Source: Vallitalea sp. (GTDB taxonomy: Bacteria; Bacillota; Clostridia; Lachnospirales; Vallitaleaceae). Taken from it: a DNA stretch of 35,788 nt. Under the pieces are notes generated by a model. That model was not told where the DNA came from and ran no database searches. It saw only the letters and a list, made by a program, of their open reading frames with translations. Positions 26,599 to 34,801 of the stretch are shown piece after piece; positions within the stretch are counted from its first letter, which is position 1, and each line of letters opens with the position of its first letter. The translations under genes were made by a program, and so were the position numbers. The stretch covers positions 1-35,788 of the forward strand of contig JAOASG010000062.1 in NCBI GenBank assembly GCA_025210235.1. Reading direction: 5' to 3'.

Positions 26599-26623
26599 AA
26601 GCATAAATATTAAGTTTTCTCAT
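26597..26623 (-). CDS. 8-codon leader peptide MRKLNIYA before DUF1062
   Basis: ATG at 26623 is preceded by AAAGGAGG with 8 bases spacing, an excellent ribosome site, and the frame ends at TAG 26599-26597. The product would be MRKLNIYA. A second leader with the same length, spacing and pattern (MRRYVINA) precedes the CD3324-family gene, which makes chance unlikely. The stop codon overlaps the 5' arm of the hairpin, so a ribosome finishing the leader would cover that arm. Leaders of this kind in other bacteria sense ribosome stalling; the inducer here is unknown. Confidence 0.72.
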   Translation of the reverse strand: MRKLNIYA

Positions 26624-26651
26624 ATAAATGACCTCCTTTGTGATAGTAAAC

Positions 26652-26698
26652 TATATAGGTATAGCAAAACTAGGATTTTGATTCTTTACCTACATATC
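26652..26698. repeat. Diverged half copy of the inverted-repeat element
   Basis: The stretch starting ATATAGGTATAGCAAAACTA (from 26652) continues with GGATTTTGATTCTTTACC and CTACATAT. It aligns with the left half of the element at 27399-27511, with substitutions and a one-base gap. It lies just upstream of leader copy A, between it and the methyltransferase gene. Confidence 0.55.
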
Positions 26699-26709
26699 TA
26701 TATAAGATA

Positions 26710-27366
26710 TTATTTATAGGCAATTAAAATTACTGTGTTTTCCATATGCCAAACTTTCTCCACACGCTTAAAACCAGCCTCAAGTAACATATTTATTTGG
26801 TTTTCTACAGTGCATGGTGTATCATAATGATATAATTCTTTTTCTAAACCACGTTCGTTGCAAATTCTATTAAACTCTGCAAAATAAAAATCTTCATATT
26901 CTTGATTAGGAGCCATATAGTCTGTCTCAATATAATATTTATTATCTTTTAAACTTAAATAGACCTTTTTATATAATTTTACCTTTTCCATATATGTAAA
27001 ATGATGCATTGTTTGAACTGATAATGCTACATCAAAGATTTCATCACCAAATTCTAATTCTAAATAATTACCTTCGATTAAATGAAGTTGGTCAATTCTT
27101 TCCAAATGTTTATTTTTTAGTTTATTTATCATTTCAACTGATAAGTCTATTCCTGTAATCTGCGCTGTTGGATTAACTTTAAATATTTCATCTATCTCTA
27201 ATCCAGTTCCACATCCTAGATCTAAAATTTTTATATCAGGTAGCTTATTAATTAATTTTGATGTTTCTTTATAATATATATTAGCTCCATCAACATTGTT
27301 CATCATATGATCTTCATAACTATCAACTCTTTTATTAAAGAAACTACTCATTTTTTCTAGTTTCAT
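26710..27366 (-). CDS. Class I SAM-dependent methyltransferase
   Basis: The 218-residue protein has SAM motif I ILDLGCGTGLE (residues 47-57), motif II acidic loop ITGIDLSVEMI, and a motif IV region FDVALSVQTMHHF. It is of the UbiE/SmtA-like Methyltransf_11/25 type; the substrate cannot be told. AAAAGGAG stands before ATG 27366. It sits between two genes that share a leader-peptide cassette, but has a different upstream region containing a long inverted repeat and its own candidate promoter. A joint role with DUF1062 and the CD3324-family protein is only suggested by position. Confidence 0.88.
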   Translation of the reverse strand: MKLEKMSSFFNKRVDSYEDHMMNNVDGANIYYKETSKLINKLPDIKILDLGCGTGLEIDEIFKVNPTAQITGIDLSVEMINKLKNKHLERIDQLHLIEGNYLELEFGDEIFDVALSVQTMHHFTYMEKVKLYKKVYLSLKDNKYYIETDYMAPNQEYEDFYFAEFNRICNERGLEKELYHYDTPCTVENQINMLLEAGFKRVEKVWHMENTVILIAYK

Positions 27367-27398
27367 GGCATTCTCCTTTTATTAAGTAATTGCAATAG

Positions 27399-27511
27399 GT
27401 AATTGCGAAACTAAGGATTTTAATTCTTTACATACAATATGTAGTTCTTATTATAAGCGAGAACCCAACATATTGTATTAAAGAATCAACTTAATGTAGT
27501 TTCGCAATTAC
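27399..27511. repeat. 113-bp imperfect inverted-repeat element (MITE-like or long RNA hairpin)
   Basis: The ends GTAATTGCGAAACTA (27399-27413) and TAGTTTCGCAATTAC (27497-27511) are perfect inverted repeats of 15 bases. Complementarity continues inward with mismatches (ATTCTTTA and ATACAATATGT on both arms), so nearly the whole element can fold into one hairpin. Related pieces occur at 26652-26698 and 7325-7344. It lies in the leader of the methyltransferase gene. No transposase is nearby. Confidence 0.75.
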
Positions 27512-27620
27512 TTAAGTAATTGCAAAAATGATTGTAAACTATATTTTGTTAATATAATATTCACATCTACTAGATAATAAAATAAAAATATTAAATATAG
27601 CTATATAATTACTTAATAGT

Positions 27621-27651
27621 ATTATAATAAGGGTAGTTTTAATTAGCTACC
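27621..27651 (-). promoter_or_regulatory. Candidate promoter and operator of the methyltransferase gene
   Basis: On the - strand, TATAAT (27626-27621) is preceded by GGTAG-N10-CTACC (27651-27632), an inverted repeat covering the spacer and -35 region. The -35 itself is poor. A bound regulator is possible; the CD3324-family HTH protein next door is one guess. Confidence 0.4.
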
Positions 27652-27670
27652 TAATATTCTTTTCAGAATT

Positions 27671-27705
27671 AAAAATGAGCCAGATTCAAATTGAATCCGA
27701 CTCAT
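27671..27705 (-). terminator. Terminator of the CD3324-family gene
   Basis: ATGAGTCGGATTCAA (27705-27691) pairs with TTGAATCTGGCTCAT (27690-27676 on the - strand) with G-U pairs, and is followed by TTTTTAATT. It closes the CD3324-family unit, so the methyltransferase gene probably needs its own promoter. Confidence 0.8.
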
Positions 27706-27708
27706 CAA

Positions 27709-27987
27709 CTATGATTTTTCTTTCTTTTTATTTAATATAATTCTTTGAATACTTTTTTCTGATAAATAAAATTCCTCAGCTAATGCTTTGGTTGTATATC
27801 CTTTTATATATCTTTGATAAATATTCATATTTCTAATAGCTAACTGATCTTTAGTATCTGTATTTTCTCCCCAATATTTTTTGTTCTGTTCTTTTTTGGG
27901 TATATAAATATATTCGCCTTCAATATAATCTTGAATTAGCTCTAATAAATCAGTTGGTAATAATTTTGATGCATTAATATAGCTCAT
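27709..27987 (-). CDS. CD3324-family small helix-turn-helix protein
   Basis: The 92-residue protein shows the CD3324-family pattern: NASKLLPTDLLELIQDYIEGEYIYIPKK at the start and a C-terminal helix-turn-helix (about residues 60-87; GYTTKALAEEFYLSEKSIQRII) related to Mor-type activators. DNA binding is likely; the target is unknown. It is preceded by leader ORF and hairpin copy B, nearly the same as that before DUF1062, so both proteins should be made under the same translational signal. ATG 27987 follows AGGAGG. Confidence 0.85.
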   Translation of the reverse strand: MSYINASKLLPTDLLELIQDYIEGEYIYIPKKEQNKKYWGENTDTKDQLAIRNMNIYQRYIKGYTTKALAEEFYLSEKSIQRIILNKKKEKS

Positions 27988-28020
27988 TTTGCTCCTCCTA
28001 ATAGTTAATAATCTAGGATT

Positions 28021-28067
28021 AGCAAAGGCTATTATATATACAATTTAAAAATGCAATAGCCTTTGCT
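28021..28067 (-). promoter_or_regulatory. Attenuator hairpin, copy B
   Basis: AGCAAAGGCTAT (28067-28056 on the - strand) pairs perfectly with ATAGCCTTTGCT (28032-28021), the same 12-bp stem as copy A with a different loop (23 against 18 bases). A second helix, TCCTA with TAGGA, covers part of the ribosome site. This helix differs in sequence from that in copy A but keeps the same position, which argues for selection on structure. Confidence 0.75.
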
Positions 28068-28092
28068 ATGCATTAATAACATATCTTCTCAT
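28066..28092 (-). CDS. 8-codon leader peptide MRRYVINA before the CD3324-family gene
   Basis: ATG at 28092 follows AGGAGGG with 8 bases spacing and the frame ends at TAG 28068-28066, overlapping the hairpin's 5' arm. The product would be MRRYVINA. It matches leader copy A in length, spacing, stop codon and the pattern M-R-[KR]-x-x-I-x-A, while the codons between differ, so the peptide itself may be under selection. Confidence 0.72.
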   Translation of the reverse strand: MRRYVINA

Positions 28093-28355
28093 AAAGCAAA
28101 CCCTCCTAATACAATCATATTTAAATATACTTCTAAAAATAGGATACCTCATTCAATAAGAATATACAAGGTTAAATAGCGTTCTCATAAAATACTATGT
28201 CTTTAATATTTTTTATGGCTATTGATTTTAGTAAACTAAAATATTGATTATAATAATTTCAGGTTAAGTAAATAATAAGTTTATAGTTAATAAATCTTTT
28301 GTTTTGTAAGAAAATTAATGATTAAAAAAATTGAAGTTAAAGTAGGGGTATAAAT

Positions 28356-28805
28356 ATGGAGCATACTGGTACAAAAATTAAAAAGTATATCGTTCTATTT
28401 TTATTAATGGGCGATATTTATTATGTTTTAGAGGGATTTTGGCGTGGATGGTCTAATATTATAATGTTATTTATTGGTGGATTGTGTGGATTAATTATAG
28501 GGTTAATAAATGAAAAAACAAAACTGAAAATATGGCAACAATGTTTGATAGATACAATTATTATTATATGTATTGAATTTATATTTGGAGTAATATTAAA
28601 TAGATGGCTAAGATTAGAGATATGGAATTATGATAAATTATGTGGAAATATATTAGGGCAAATTTGTTTACCATATTCTATTTTATGGTTTTTTTTAATT
28701 CCTGTAGCGATATGGTTTTATAATTGGTTAAAGTATCGCCTATATAATGAAAAAGAAAGTGAGAGATTGATTGAAATTTATATTAAATTAGTTACAAACA
28801 AATAA
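28356..28805 (+). CDS. CmpB-like (PF06541 type) small membrane protein
   Basis: The 149-residue protein has four hydrophobic segments and ends with the pattern EFIFGVILNRWLRLEIWNYD, then NILGQICLPYSILWFFL, which is characteristic of the putative ABC-transporter type IV/CmpB family. Despite the family name no transport role is established. No ATPase gene accompanies it. AGGGG lies before ATG 28356. It stands alone between the leader-controlled genes and adhE. Confidence 0.75.
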   Translation: MEHTGTKIKKYIVLFLLMGDIYYVLEGFWRGWSNIIMLFIGGLCGLIIGLINEKTKLKIWQQCLIDTIIIICIEFIFGVILNRWLRLEIWNYDKLCGNILGQICLPYSILWFFLIPVAIWFYNWLKYRLYNEKESERLIEIYIKLVTNK

Positions 28806-29048
28806 TAATAATAACTTTATTTACTTAACTATTAGTAAAAATCAATAAAAGGTTATAATTGAATAATTTATAAGATTGATGGGAAAATAAAGTTGTGAAT
28901 TAATTGAAAAGATCTTATAGATATAGTTAAAAGTAATGATAAATAAATAGAAATTTTAATTAAAGAAGAGGATATTTAATTAAATAATCTAAAAACATAG
29001 TGAAAAAAATAACAAAAAATATTAGGGTATTCTGCATAAATTGTTAAA

Positions 29049-29066
29049 TTGTTATTAATTTAACAA
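29049..29066. promoter_or_regulatory. Rex operator upstream of adhE
   Basis: TTGTTATTAATTTAACAA matches the clostridial Rex consensus TTGTTAANNNNTTAACAA at all fixed positions but one. It lies six bases upstream of the adhE -35. A further TTGTTAAAT half-site overlaps to the left (29041-29049). Rex senses the NADH/NAD+ ratio and represses fermentation genes when NADH is low. Confidence 0.75.
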
Positions 29067-29072
29067 AAGGTA

Positions 29073-29101
29073 TTGATTTTTTAAAAAGGCTATGATATTA
29101 T
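29073..29101 (+). promoter_or_regulatory. Promoter of adhE
   Basis: TTGATT (29073-29078), 17 bases and TATTAT (29096-29101) form a good sigma-A promoter directly downstream of the Rex site. Confidence 0.65.
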
Positions 29102-29253
29102 ATTCGTGCAAACAAAAATTAATTTATTACAATATTAATTAATTTTTTATATATTAAAAAAATACAACAAAGCAAAATTTAATGCTACAAATAAGTTAAA
29201 AAAATAACGAAGTTAACCTAGATATAACCAAATAATTGAAAGAGGTGTAAATT

Positions 29254-31884
29254 ATGAAAGTAACTAACGCTGAAGAATTAAAACAAAGAATTGAACAAGT
29301 AAGAAATGCTCAAAAGGAATATTCTACTTATACACAAGAACAAGTGGATGAAATATTTAGACAAGCGGCTATGGCTGCAAATAACGCTAGAATTGAATTA
29401 GCTAAGAATGCTGTAGCTGAAACAGGAATGGGTATTATTGAAGATAAGGTTATTAAAAACCACTTTGCTTCAGAATATATTTACAATAAATATAAAGATG
29501 AAAAAACATGTGGAGTAATAGAAAAAGATACTGCTTATGGTATTACAAAAGTAGCTGATCCAATTGGAGTTATTGCTGCTATTGTTCCAACAACTAATCC
29601 AACATCAACAGCAATATTTAAAGCATTAATAGCTTTAAAAACAAGAAATGGTATTATTTTCTCACCACATCCAAGAGCAAAAGATTGTACTATACAAGCT
29701 GCTAAAATAGTTCTTGATGCGGCTGTAAAAGCAGGTGCTCCAAAAGATATTATTGGATGGATTGATCAACCATCAGTAGAATTATCAAATACTGTTATGC
29801 AAAGTGCAGATTTAATTCTTGCTACAGGTGGTCCTGGTATGGTTCGTGCAGCTTATTCATCTGGACGTCCAGCAATTGGTGTTGGCGCAGGTAATACACC
29901 AGCAATTATTGATGAAACTGCACATATCAAAATGGCAGTAAGCTCTATTTTATTATCTAAGAGTTTTGATAATGGGGTAATATGTGCGTCTGAACAATCT
30001 GTATTAGTTCTTGATGAAATATATAATGAAGTTAAAAAAGAGTTCTCTGAACGTGGAGCGTATATATTAAAACCAAAAGAAGTAGATAAAGTAAGAAAAA
30101 TTATTGTAGTTGATGGTAGACTTAATGCAAATATCGTTGGTCAACCAGCTGCTAAGATTGCAGAAATGGCTGGAGTAAAAGTTCCAGAAGAAACAAAAGT
30201 ATTAATAGGTGAAGTTGAATCTGTTGAATTAGAAGAAGCTTTCTCACATGAAAAATTATCACCAGTATTAGCAATGTATAGAGTAAAATCATTTAATGAA
30301 GCATTAGATAAAGCAGCTCGTCTAGTTGAACTTGGTGGATTAGGACATACCTCTGTATTATATACAGATCAAGTGAAATCTCAAGATCGTATTGCAGCAT
30401 TTAGTTCAAGAATGAAAACTGGTAGAACAATTATAAATATGCCTTCATCACAAGGTGCAATTGGAGATTTATATAACTTTAAATTAGCTCCTTCACTAAC
30501 ACTTGGTTGTGGTTCATGGGGTGGTAACTCTGTATCTGAAAACGTTGGGGTTAAACATCTAATTAATGTAAAAAGTGTTGCTGAAAGGAGAGAGAACATG
30601 CTTTGGTATAGAGTTCCAGAACGTATTTATTTCAAATATGGTTGCCTTGGTGTAGCTCTTGATGAATTAAAAGATTTAGGTAAAAAGAAAGTATTTATTG
30701 TTACAGATAAAGTGCTTTATGATTTAGGATTTGTAGATCATATTACAACTAAACTAGAAGAATTAAACATAGATTATAAAATATTTACAGAAGTACAACC
30801 TGATCCTACTTTAGCTGTAGCTAGAAAAGGTGCAGATGAAATGAAGGTATTTGAACCTGACACAATTCTTGCATTAGGTGGAGGTTCACCAATGGATGCA
30901 GCTAAAATTATGTGGGTAATGTATGAGCATCCAGAAGTTCGTTTTGAAGATTTAGCTATGCGTTTTATGGATATCCGTAAAAGAGTATATAAATTCCCTA
31001 AAATGGGACAAAAAGCAATGATGGTTGCTGTTACAACTTCATCAGGAACAGGTTCAGAAGTTACACCTTTTGCTGTAATCACAGATGAAAAAACGGGAGT
31101 AAAATATCCATTAGCAGATTATGAATTAACTCCAGATATGGCAATTATTGATTCAGAATTAATGATGAACATGCCAAAAGGACTTACAGCAGCATCTGGT
31201 ATTGATGCATTAACACATGCTCTTGAAGCATATGTATCTATCTTGGCTTCAGAATACACTAACGGTCAAGCATTAGAAGCTATTCGTTTAATATTTAAAT
31301 ATTTACCTGATGCTTATAATGAAGGTACAACAAATATTAAAGCAAGAGAAAAAATGGCTCATGCTTCAACAATAGCAGGTATGGCATTTGCAAATGCATT
31401 CCTTGGTGTTTGTCACTCAATGGCACATAAATTAGGTTCAATGCATCATGTTCCTCATGGTGTTGCAAATGGATTGTTAATAAGTGAGGTAATTAGATAT
31501 AATGCTGTGGATAATCCAAGAAAACAAGCGGCATTCCCACAATATAAATATCCTAATGCAAAATGGAGATATGCAAAAGTTGCAGATTATTTAAATTTAG
31601 GTGGAAATACAGAGGACGAAAAAGTAGAATTATTAATTCAAGCGGTTGAAGAATTAAAGGCTAAAGTTAATATTCCAAAAACTATAAAAGAAGCAGGAGT
31701 ATCAAGTAAAAAATTCTATGAAACTCTTGATGAAATGAGTGAACAAGCATTTGATGACCAGTGTACAGGTGCTAATCCAAGATACCCACTTATTAGTGAA
31801 ATAAAACAAATGTATATAAAAGTTTTTGAAGGTGAAGAAAAAAAAGTAGAAGAAGTAAAAGAAGTAAAAGAAGAAAAGAAATAA
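29254..31884 (+). CDS. adhE: Bifunctional acetaldehyde-CoA/alcohol dehydrogenase
   Basis: The 876-residue enzyme reduces acetyl-CoA to acetaldehyde and then ethanol, oxidising two NADH. The N-terminal half is a CoA-acylating aldehyde dehydrogenase with catalytic Cys244 (GVICASEQS); the linker runs to about residue 450; the C-terminal half is an iron-dependent alcohol dehydrogenase (GGGSPMDAAK, GTGSEVTPFAVITD, GIDALTHALEAYVS, HSMAHKLG and HHVPHG metal ligands). Family members form helical filaments called spirosomes. The protein ends in a Lys/Glu/Val-rich tail of about 18 residues encoded by A-rich near-repeats, absent from E. coli AdhE. GAAAGAGG precedes ATG 29254. Redox control by Rex is supported by the operator upstream. 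Confidence 0.97.
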   Translation: MKVTNAEELKQRIEQVRNAQKEYSTYTQEQVDEIFRQAAMAANNARIELAKNAVAETGMGIIEDKVIKNHFASEYIYNKYKDEKTCGVIEKDTAYGITKVADPIGVIAAIVPTTNPTSTAIFKALIALKTRNGIIFSPHPRAKDCTIQAAKIVLDAAVKAGAPKDIIGWIDQPSVELSNTVMQSADLILATGGPGMVRAAYSSGRPAIGVGAGNTPAIIDETAHIKMAVSSILLSKSFDNGVICASEQSVLVLDEIYNEVKKEFSERGAYILKPKEVDKVRKIIVVDGRLNANIVGQPAAKIAEMAGVKVPEETKVLIGEVESVELEEAFSHEKLSPVLAMYRVKSFNEALDKAARLVELGGLGHTSVLYTDQVKSQDRIAAFSSRMKTGRTIINMPSSQGAIGDLYNFKLAPSLTLGCGSWGGNSVSENVGVKHLINVKSVAERRENMLWYRVPERIYFKYGCLGVALDELKDLGKKKVFIVTDKVLYDLGFVDHITTKLEELNIDYKIFTEVQPDPTLAVARKGADEMKVFEPDTILALGGGSPMDAAKIMWVMYEHPEVRFEDLAMRFMDIRKRVYKFPKMGQKAMMVAVTTSSGTGSEVTPFAVITDEKTGVKYPLADYELTPDMAIIDSELMMNMPKGLTAASGIDALTHALEAYVSILASEYTNGQALEAIRLIFKYLPDAYNEGTTNIKAREKMAHASTIAGMAFANAFLGVCHSMAHKLGSMHHVPHGVANGLLISEVIRYNAVDNPRKQAAFPQYKYPNAKWRYAKVADYLNLGGNTEDEKVELLIQAVEELKAKVNIPKTIKEAGVSSKKFYETLDEMSEQAFDDQCTGANPRYPLISEIKQMYIKVFEGEEKKVEEVKEVKEEKK

Positions 31885-31926
31885 AAGATAATAATAAATA
31901 ATATAAATAATATTTAATGAAAAAAT

Positions 31927-31962
31927 AAAGTAGCTTTGCTGATGCAAAGCTACTTTATTTTA
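31927..31962 (+). terminator. Terminator of adhE
   Basis: AAAGTAGCTTTG (31927-31938) pairs perfectly with CAAAGCTACTTT (31945-31956) over 12 bases with a 6-base loop, followed by ATTTTA. Confidence 0.88.
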
Positions 31963-32007
31963 CGTAATAGTGTTTCTTATGGTGATGATTATTTATTATT
32001 ATCACGA

Positions 32008-32036
32008 TTGATAATTAATTAATAGTTTGGTAATAT
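32008..32036 (+). promoter_or_regulatory. Candidate promoter of the large lipoprotein gene
   Basis: TTGATA (32008-32013), 17 bases and TAATAT (32031-32036) lie about 75 bases before the gene and after the adhE terminator. Confidence 0.5.
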
Positions 32037-32112
32037 ATAGTATATATTTAGCATAAATTACTAAATTACAATAAAGTATTAGTAAGTATATAATAAGGGG
32101 TGTATAGATATT

Positions 32113-34734
32113 ATGAAGAAATACTTATATTTAAAGATTTGTATGATATTATTAATAACTTCGGGTATTTTTTTAGTTAGCTGTAAGAATGATGATAATC
32201 AGGAAGCTACGGTTAATATAACCGAGCCTACTAAATTAAATGAAAAAAATAATAATAAAGAAGAAAATAATAATAACAAAGAAAAAAATAAAGAATTAGA
32301 GGAGAGTAATAAAACTAATAAAAAAGATATAGATTCAGCAAAGCAGCCAGTTAAACTAAGTAATGAAAATCTAATATATACAAGAAATCAATGTCTATTT
32401 GTTATAAATACAGAAACAAAGGAATGTATCAAAGCTTTTGATAAAACAATTCAAAGTGATATTAAGCTTAGTAGATTAAAGAAAAAAAACTACTTCATAT
32501 CAGAGGGATCTTTATATTTGCTTGATGGAGAGAGCTTAAAAGTATCATTTATAAAAGAAATGAATAAACAAATGAATTATATTACTTATAATATAGTTAA
32601 TGATTTTATTATTTTTAGTAATGGTAATAAAATATACATGTATGATATAAAGAAAGATAATGAGAAAGAATTAATAAATAATAAAGAATTATTTTACATT
32701 GCAGATATTAATCCTGTCACTTATAATGATGATGTTGTATATATGATTACACATAATATTGAAAGAGAGAGCGATGTATCTTATTATAAATATAGTTTTA
32801 AAACAAATGAAATTGAAGAGGTATATATTAGATCAGATGAAGATGATTCTATTTATTCAATGCTTGGAATAATAGGTGAAAAACTATTTCTATTTAAGGG
32901 GTATTCGGATGAACTGTATTATTTAAGTAATAATGAACTTACACAATTAGATATGATAAAAGGTAAGACTGATAAAGATAATATTGAATTATTGAGTTGG
33001 AATAATTACTTATATCAAATAGATAATAATTCTTTTTATAAAACTACGGTTTCAAACGACGTCATGGATATGTATATTGATGACTTTATATATGTGTTAA
33101 CAATGGAAGGGAATATAATAAAATTTGATAATAGATTTCAAAAACTAGTCGATATTTTATCTTGGAAAAATGATATTGATAAAGAAAAAGATGATGAGCA
33201 GGAAAAACATATAAAGATACAAAACAATAAGATATCATTTAATGATAACTTAATGCGATATGATCAAAACAATGAATATAATGAAAATACTAGAGGGTCT
33301 TTTTATGGGGATGACTTTGATAAAAACAAACCAAATTTTACAGATCCATATATAATAAAGAACAATAAAGCATATCTACAGTCAGATATTAACAATATTT
33401 TAAAATTTATAGGTGAAGAAGTAAATGAATATGATTTTTCTAGTAGTACAATAGCGTATGTTAGAAGTAGTGATAATCATTTAGTTGTTTTAGATAGAAA
33501 AACTAAAAAAGTATTATCTGAAACCGACTATAAAGTAAATAATATAAAAGTTTATGATGATAAAGTATATTATAACAGACATGATAATAAGTTTGGATTT
33601 TATTATACTTATAATGGAGAATGTACTTTAATAAATAAAATTATTGCTTCAAGCTATTGTGTAACTGATAAAAATATATATTATAATGATGTTTTTTTGA
33701 ATAATAATTGGGTCACAAGTAAAGAAACACTGAAAAAAGAGAAGTTAAATTATAAGATAGATTGTATGGCAAGTGAAGGGGATACGCTTTATTTCACAGA
33801 ACGAGGTCAATTATTATATAAAAAAATCGATAATGATAATAAAAAACTTATTAATATAATTCCAAAAGAGTGGATTGACATTTTTTTTATATATGATAAA
33901 CATATATATGCTGGTGGTACAGATGTATGTTATACAGAGATTTTTAAGTTTGATAAGAACTATATAAAACCAAGTAAAGTAATTTATGAAGATGATAAAT
34001 GCATTATATTCCCAGTATATTTAAGCGGATATGAAGAATGTTATGAAGCTGTTTTTGTGTATGATAAATTAAATCAAATCATTAATGATATTGTATATTA
34101 TTATTATTCATCAAATAGAACTGAAATCACTAAAGACGCAATATATATTAGTGATTGTGCATATGATTTTCCTAAAATTCATCGAATAGATTTAAAATCT
34201 CTTAAAACTAGTGTATTTCATGAATCAGAATTTAGACCAGACGGACTGGGCTGTTCACTAGATTTTAAAATAATTGGGGAAGACTTAATTGTTATACAAA
34301 ATAATTATGATTTCACGACAGAATCTAGTACAGGCATGACTTTGATAAGTTTATCAAACCCTTGGATGAAAAGGAAAATTCAATCTGATAAAACTCTTTT
34401 TTGGATTAATAATTCTATTTATTATAAAGATAAAGAATCAAGTTTGAATTATATTGACTTTAATAATGGGATTGATGCAAAAAAAATTAAAGTAATAGAT
34501 TCCTTTAGTAATTATATAACTACTTATAAAAATTATGCAATTTTTACTAACGAAAAAGAAATAATAAAATTAAATATAAATGATAATACTATACAACAGC
34601 TCTGTAATGATTTTCAATCTATGATTAAAACAGATAATGCTATTATTTATTATGAAAATAACGATAAAAACTTAGTTGAGTTAAATATATTATCAGGAGA
34701 AAATACTGTGAGTTATATTATAGACAATAAATAA
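32113..34734 (+). CDS. Large lipoprotein of unknown function, probable beta-propeller-like
   Basis: The 873-residue protein has a signal peptide ending in a lipobox (GIFLVSC, Cys24), then a linker of about 55 residues very rich in Asn, Lys and Glu, and finally some 790 residues with many short beta-strand pairs (such as VYMITHN, YLYQIDNNSFYKT and FIYVLTMEGNIIKFDN). The repeated YxxD/ND turns suggest one or more beta-propellers like those of DUF5050-type proteins, but I recognise no named family. It should be anchored outside the membrane. AAGGGG stands about 13-18 bases before ATG 32113. It is followed after 67 bases by the discoidin-like gene. Confidence 0.8.
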   Translation: MKKYLYLKICMILLITSGIFLVSCKNDDNQEATVNITEPTKLNEKNNNKEENNNNKEKNKELEESNKTNKKDIDSAKQPVKLSNENLIYTRNQCLFVINTETKECIKAFDKTIQSDIKLSRLKKKNYFISEGSLYLLDGESLKVSFIKEMNKQMNYITYNIVNDFIIFSNGNKIYMYDIKKDNEKELINNKELFYIADINPVTYNDDVVYMITHNIERESDVSYYKYSFKTNEIEEVYIRSDEDDSIYSMLGIIGEKLFLFKGYSDELYYLSNNELTQLDMIKGKTDKDNIELLSWNNYLYQIDNNSFYKTTVSNDVMDMYIDDFIYVLTMEGNIIKFDNRFQKLVDILSWKNDIDKEKDDEQEKHIKIQNNKISFNDNLMRYDQNNEYNENTRGSFYGDDFDKNKPNFTDPYIIKNNKAYLQSDINNILKFIGEEVNEYDFSSSTIAYVRSSDNHLVVLDRKTKKVLSETDYKVNNIKVYDDKVYYNRHDNKFGFYYTYNGECTLINKIIASSYCVTDKNIYYNDVFLNNNWVTSKETLKKEKLNYKIDCMASEGDTLYFTERGQLLYKKIDNDNKKLINIIPKEWIDIFFIYDKHIYAGGTDVCYTEIFKFDKNYIKPSKVIYEDDKCIIFPVYLSGYEECYEAVFVYDKLNQIINDIVYYYYSSNRTEITKDAIYISDCAYDFPKIHRIDLKSLKTSVFHESEFRPDGLGCSLDFKIIGEDLIVIQNNYDFTTESSTGMTLISLSNPWMKRKIQSDKTLFWINNSIYYKDKESSLNYIDFNNGIDAKKIKVIDSFSNYITTYKNYAIFTNEKEIIKLNINDNTIQQLCNDFQSMIKTDNAIIYYENNDKNLVELNILSGENTVSYIIDNK

Positions 34735-34801
34735 TATACATGATAAAATTGTTGTAATGTAAAACTATAAAAAATTGCAAAATAATTATATGGAGGAGCT
34801 T

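Larger units (their letters stand above)
28806..29253. other. Intergenic region holding the adhE control elements
   Basis: This 448-base, very AT-rich gap contains the Rex-like operator at 29049-29066, the promoter at 29073-29101 and a leader of about 145 bases before adhE. I saw no small gene or convincing terminator in the first 200 bases. Confidence 0.6.

Noticed and set aside
27460..27485. ATG-led MLGSRL frame within the inverted repeat as a leader of the methyltransferase gene
   Set aside because: No ribosome-binding site precedes it and it lies at the tip of the hairpin; it shares nothing with the two leader peptides nearby.
30774..31082. 102-codon - strand frame inside adhE
   Set aside because: Shadow of the conserved alcohol dehydrogenase coding sequence; no independent signals.
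31702..31947. Open reading frame on the - strand over the adhE end
   Set aside because: Its Phe/Tyr-rich product comes from the A-rich tail of adhE read backwards, and it overlaps the adhE terminator.
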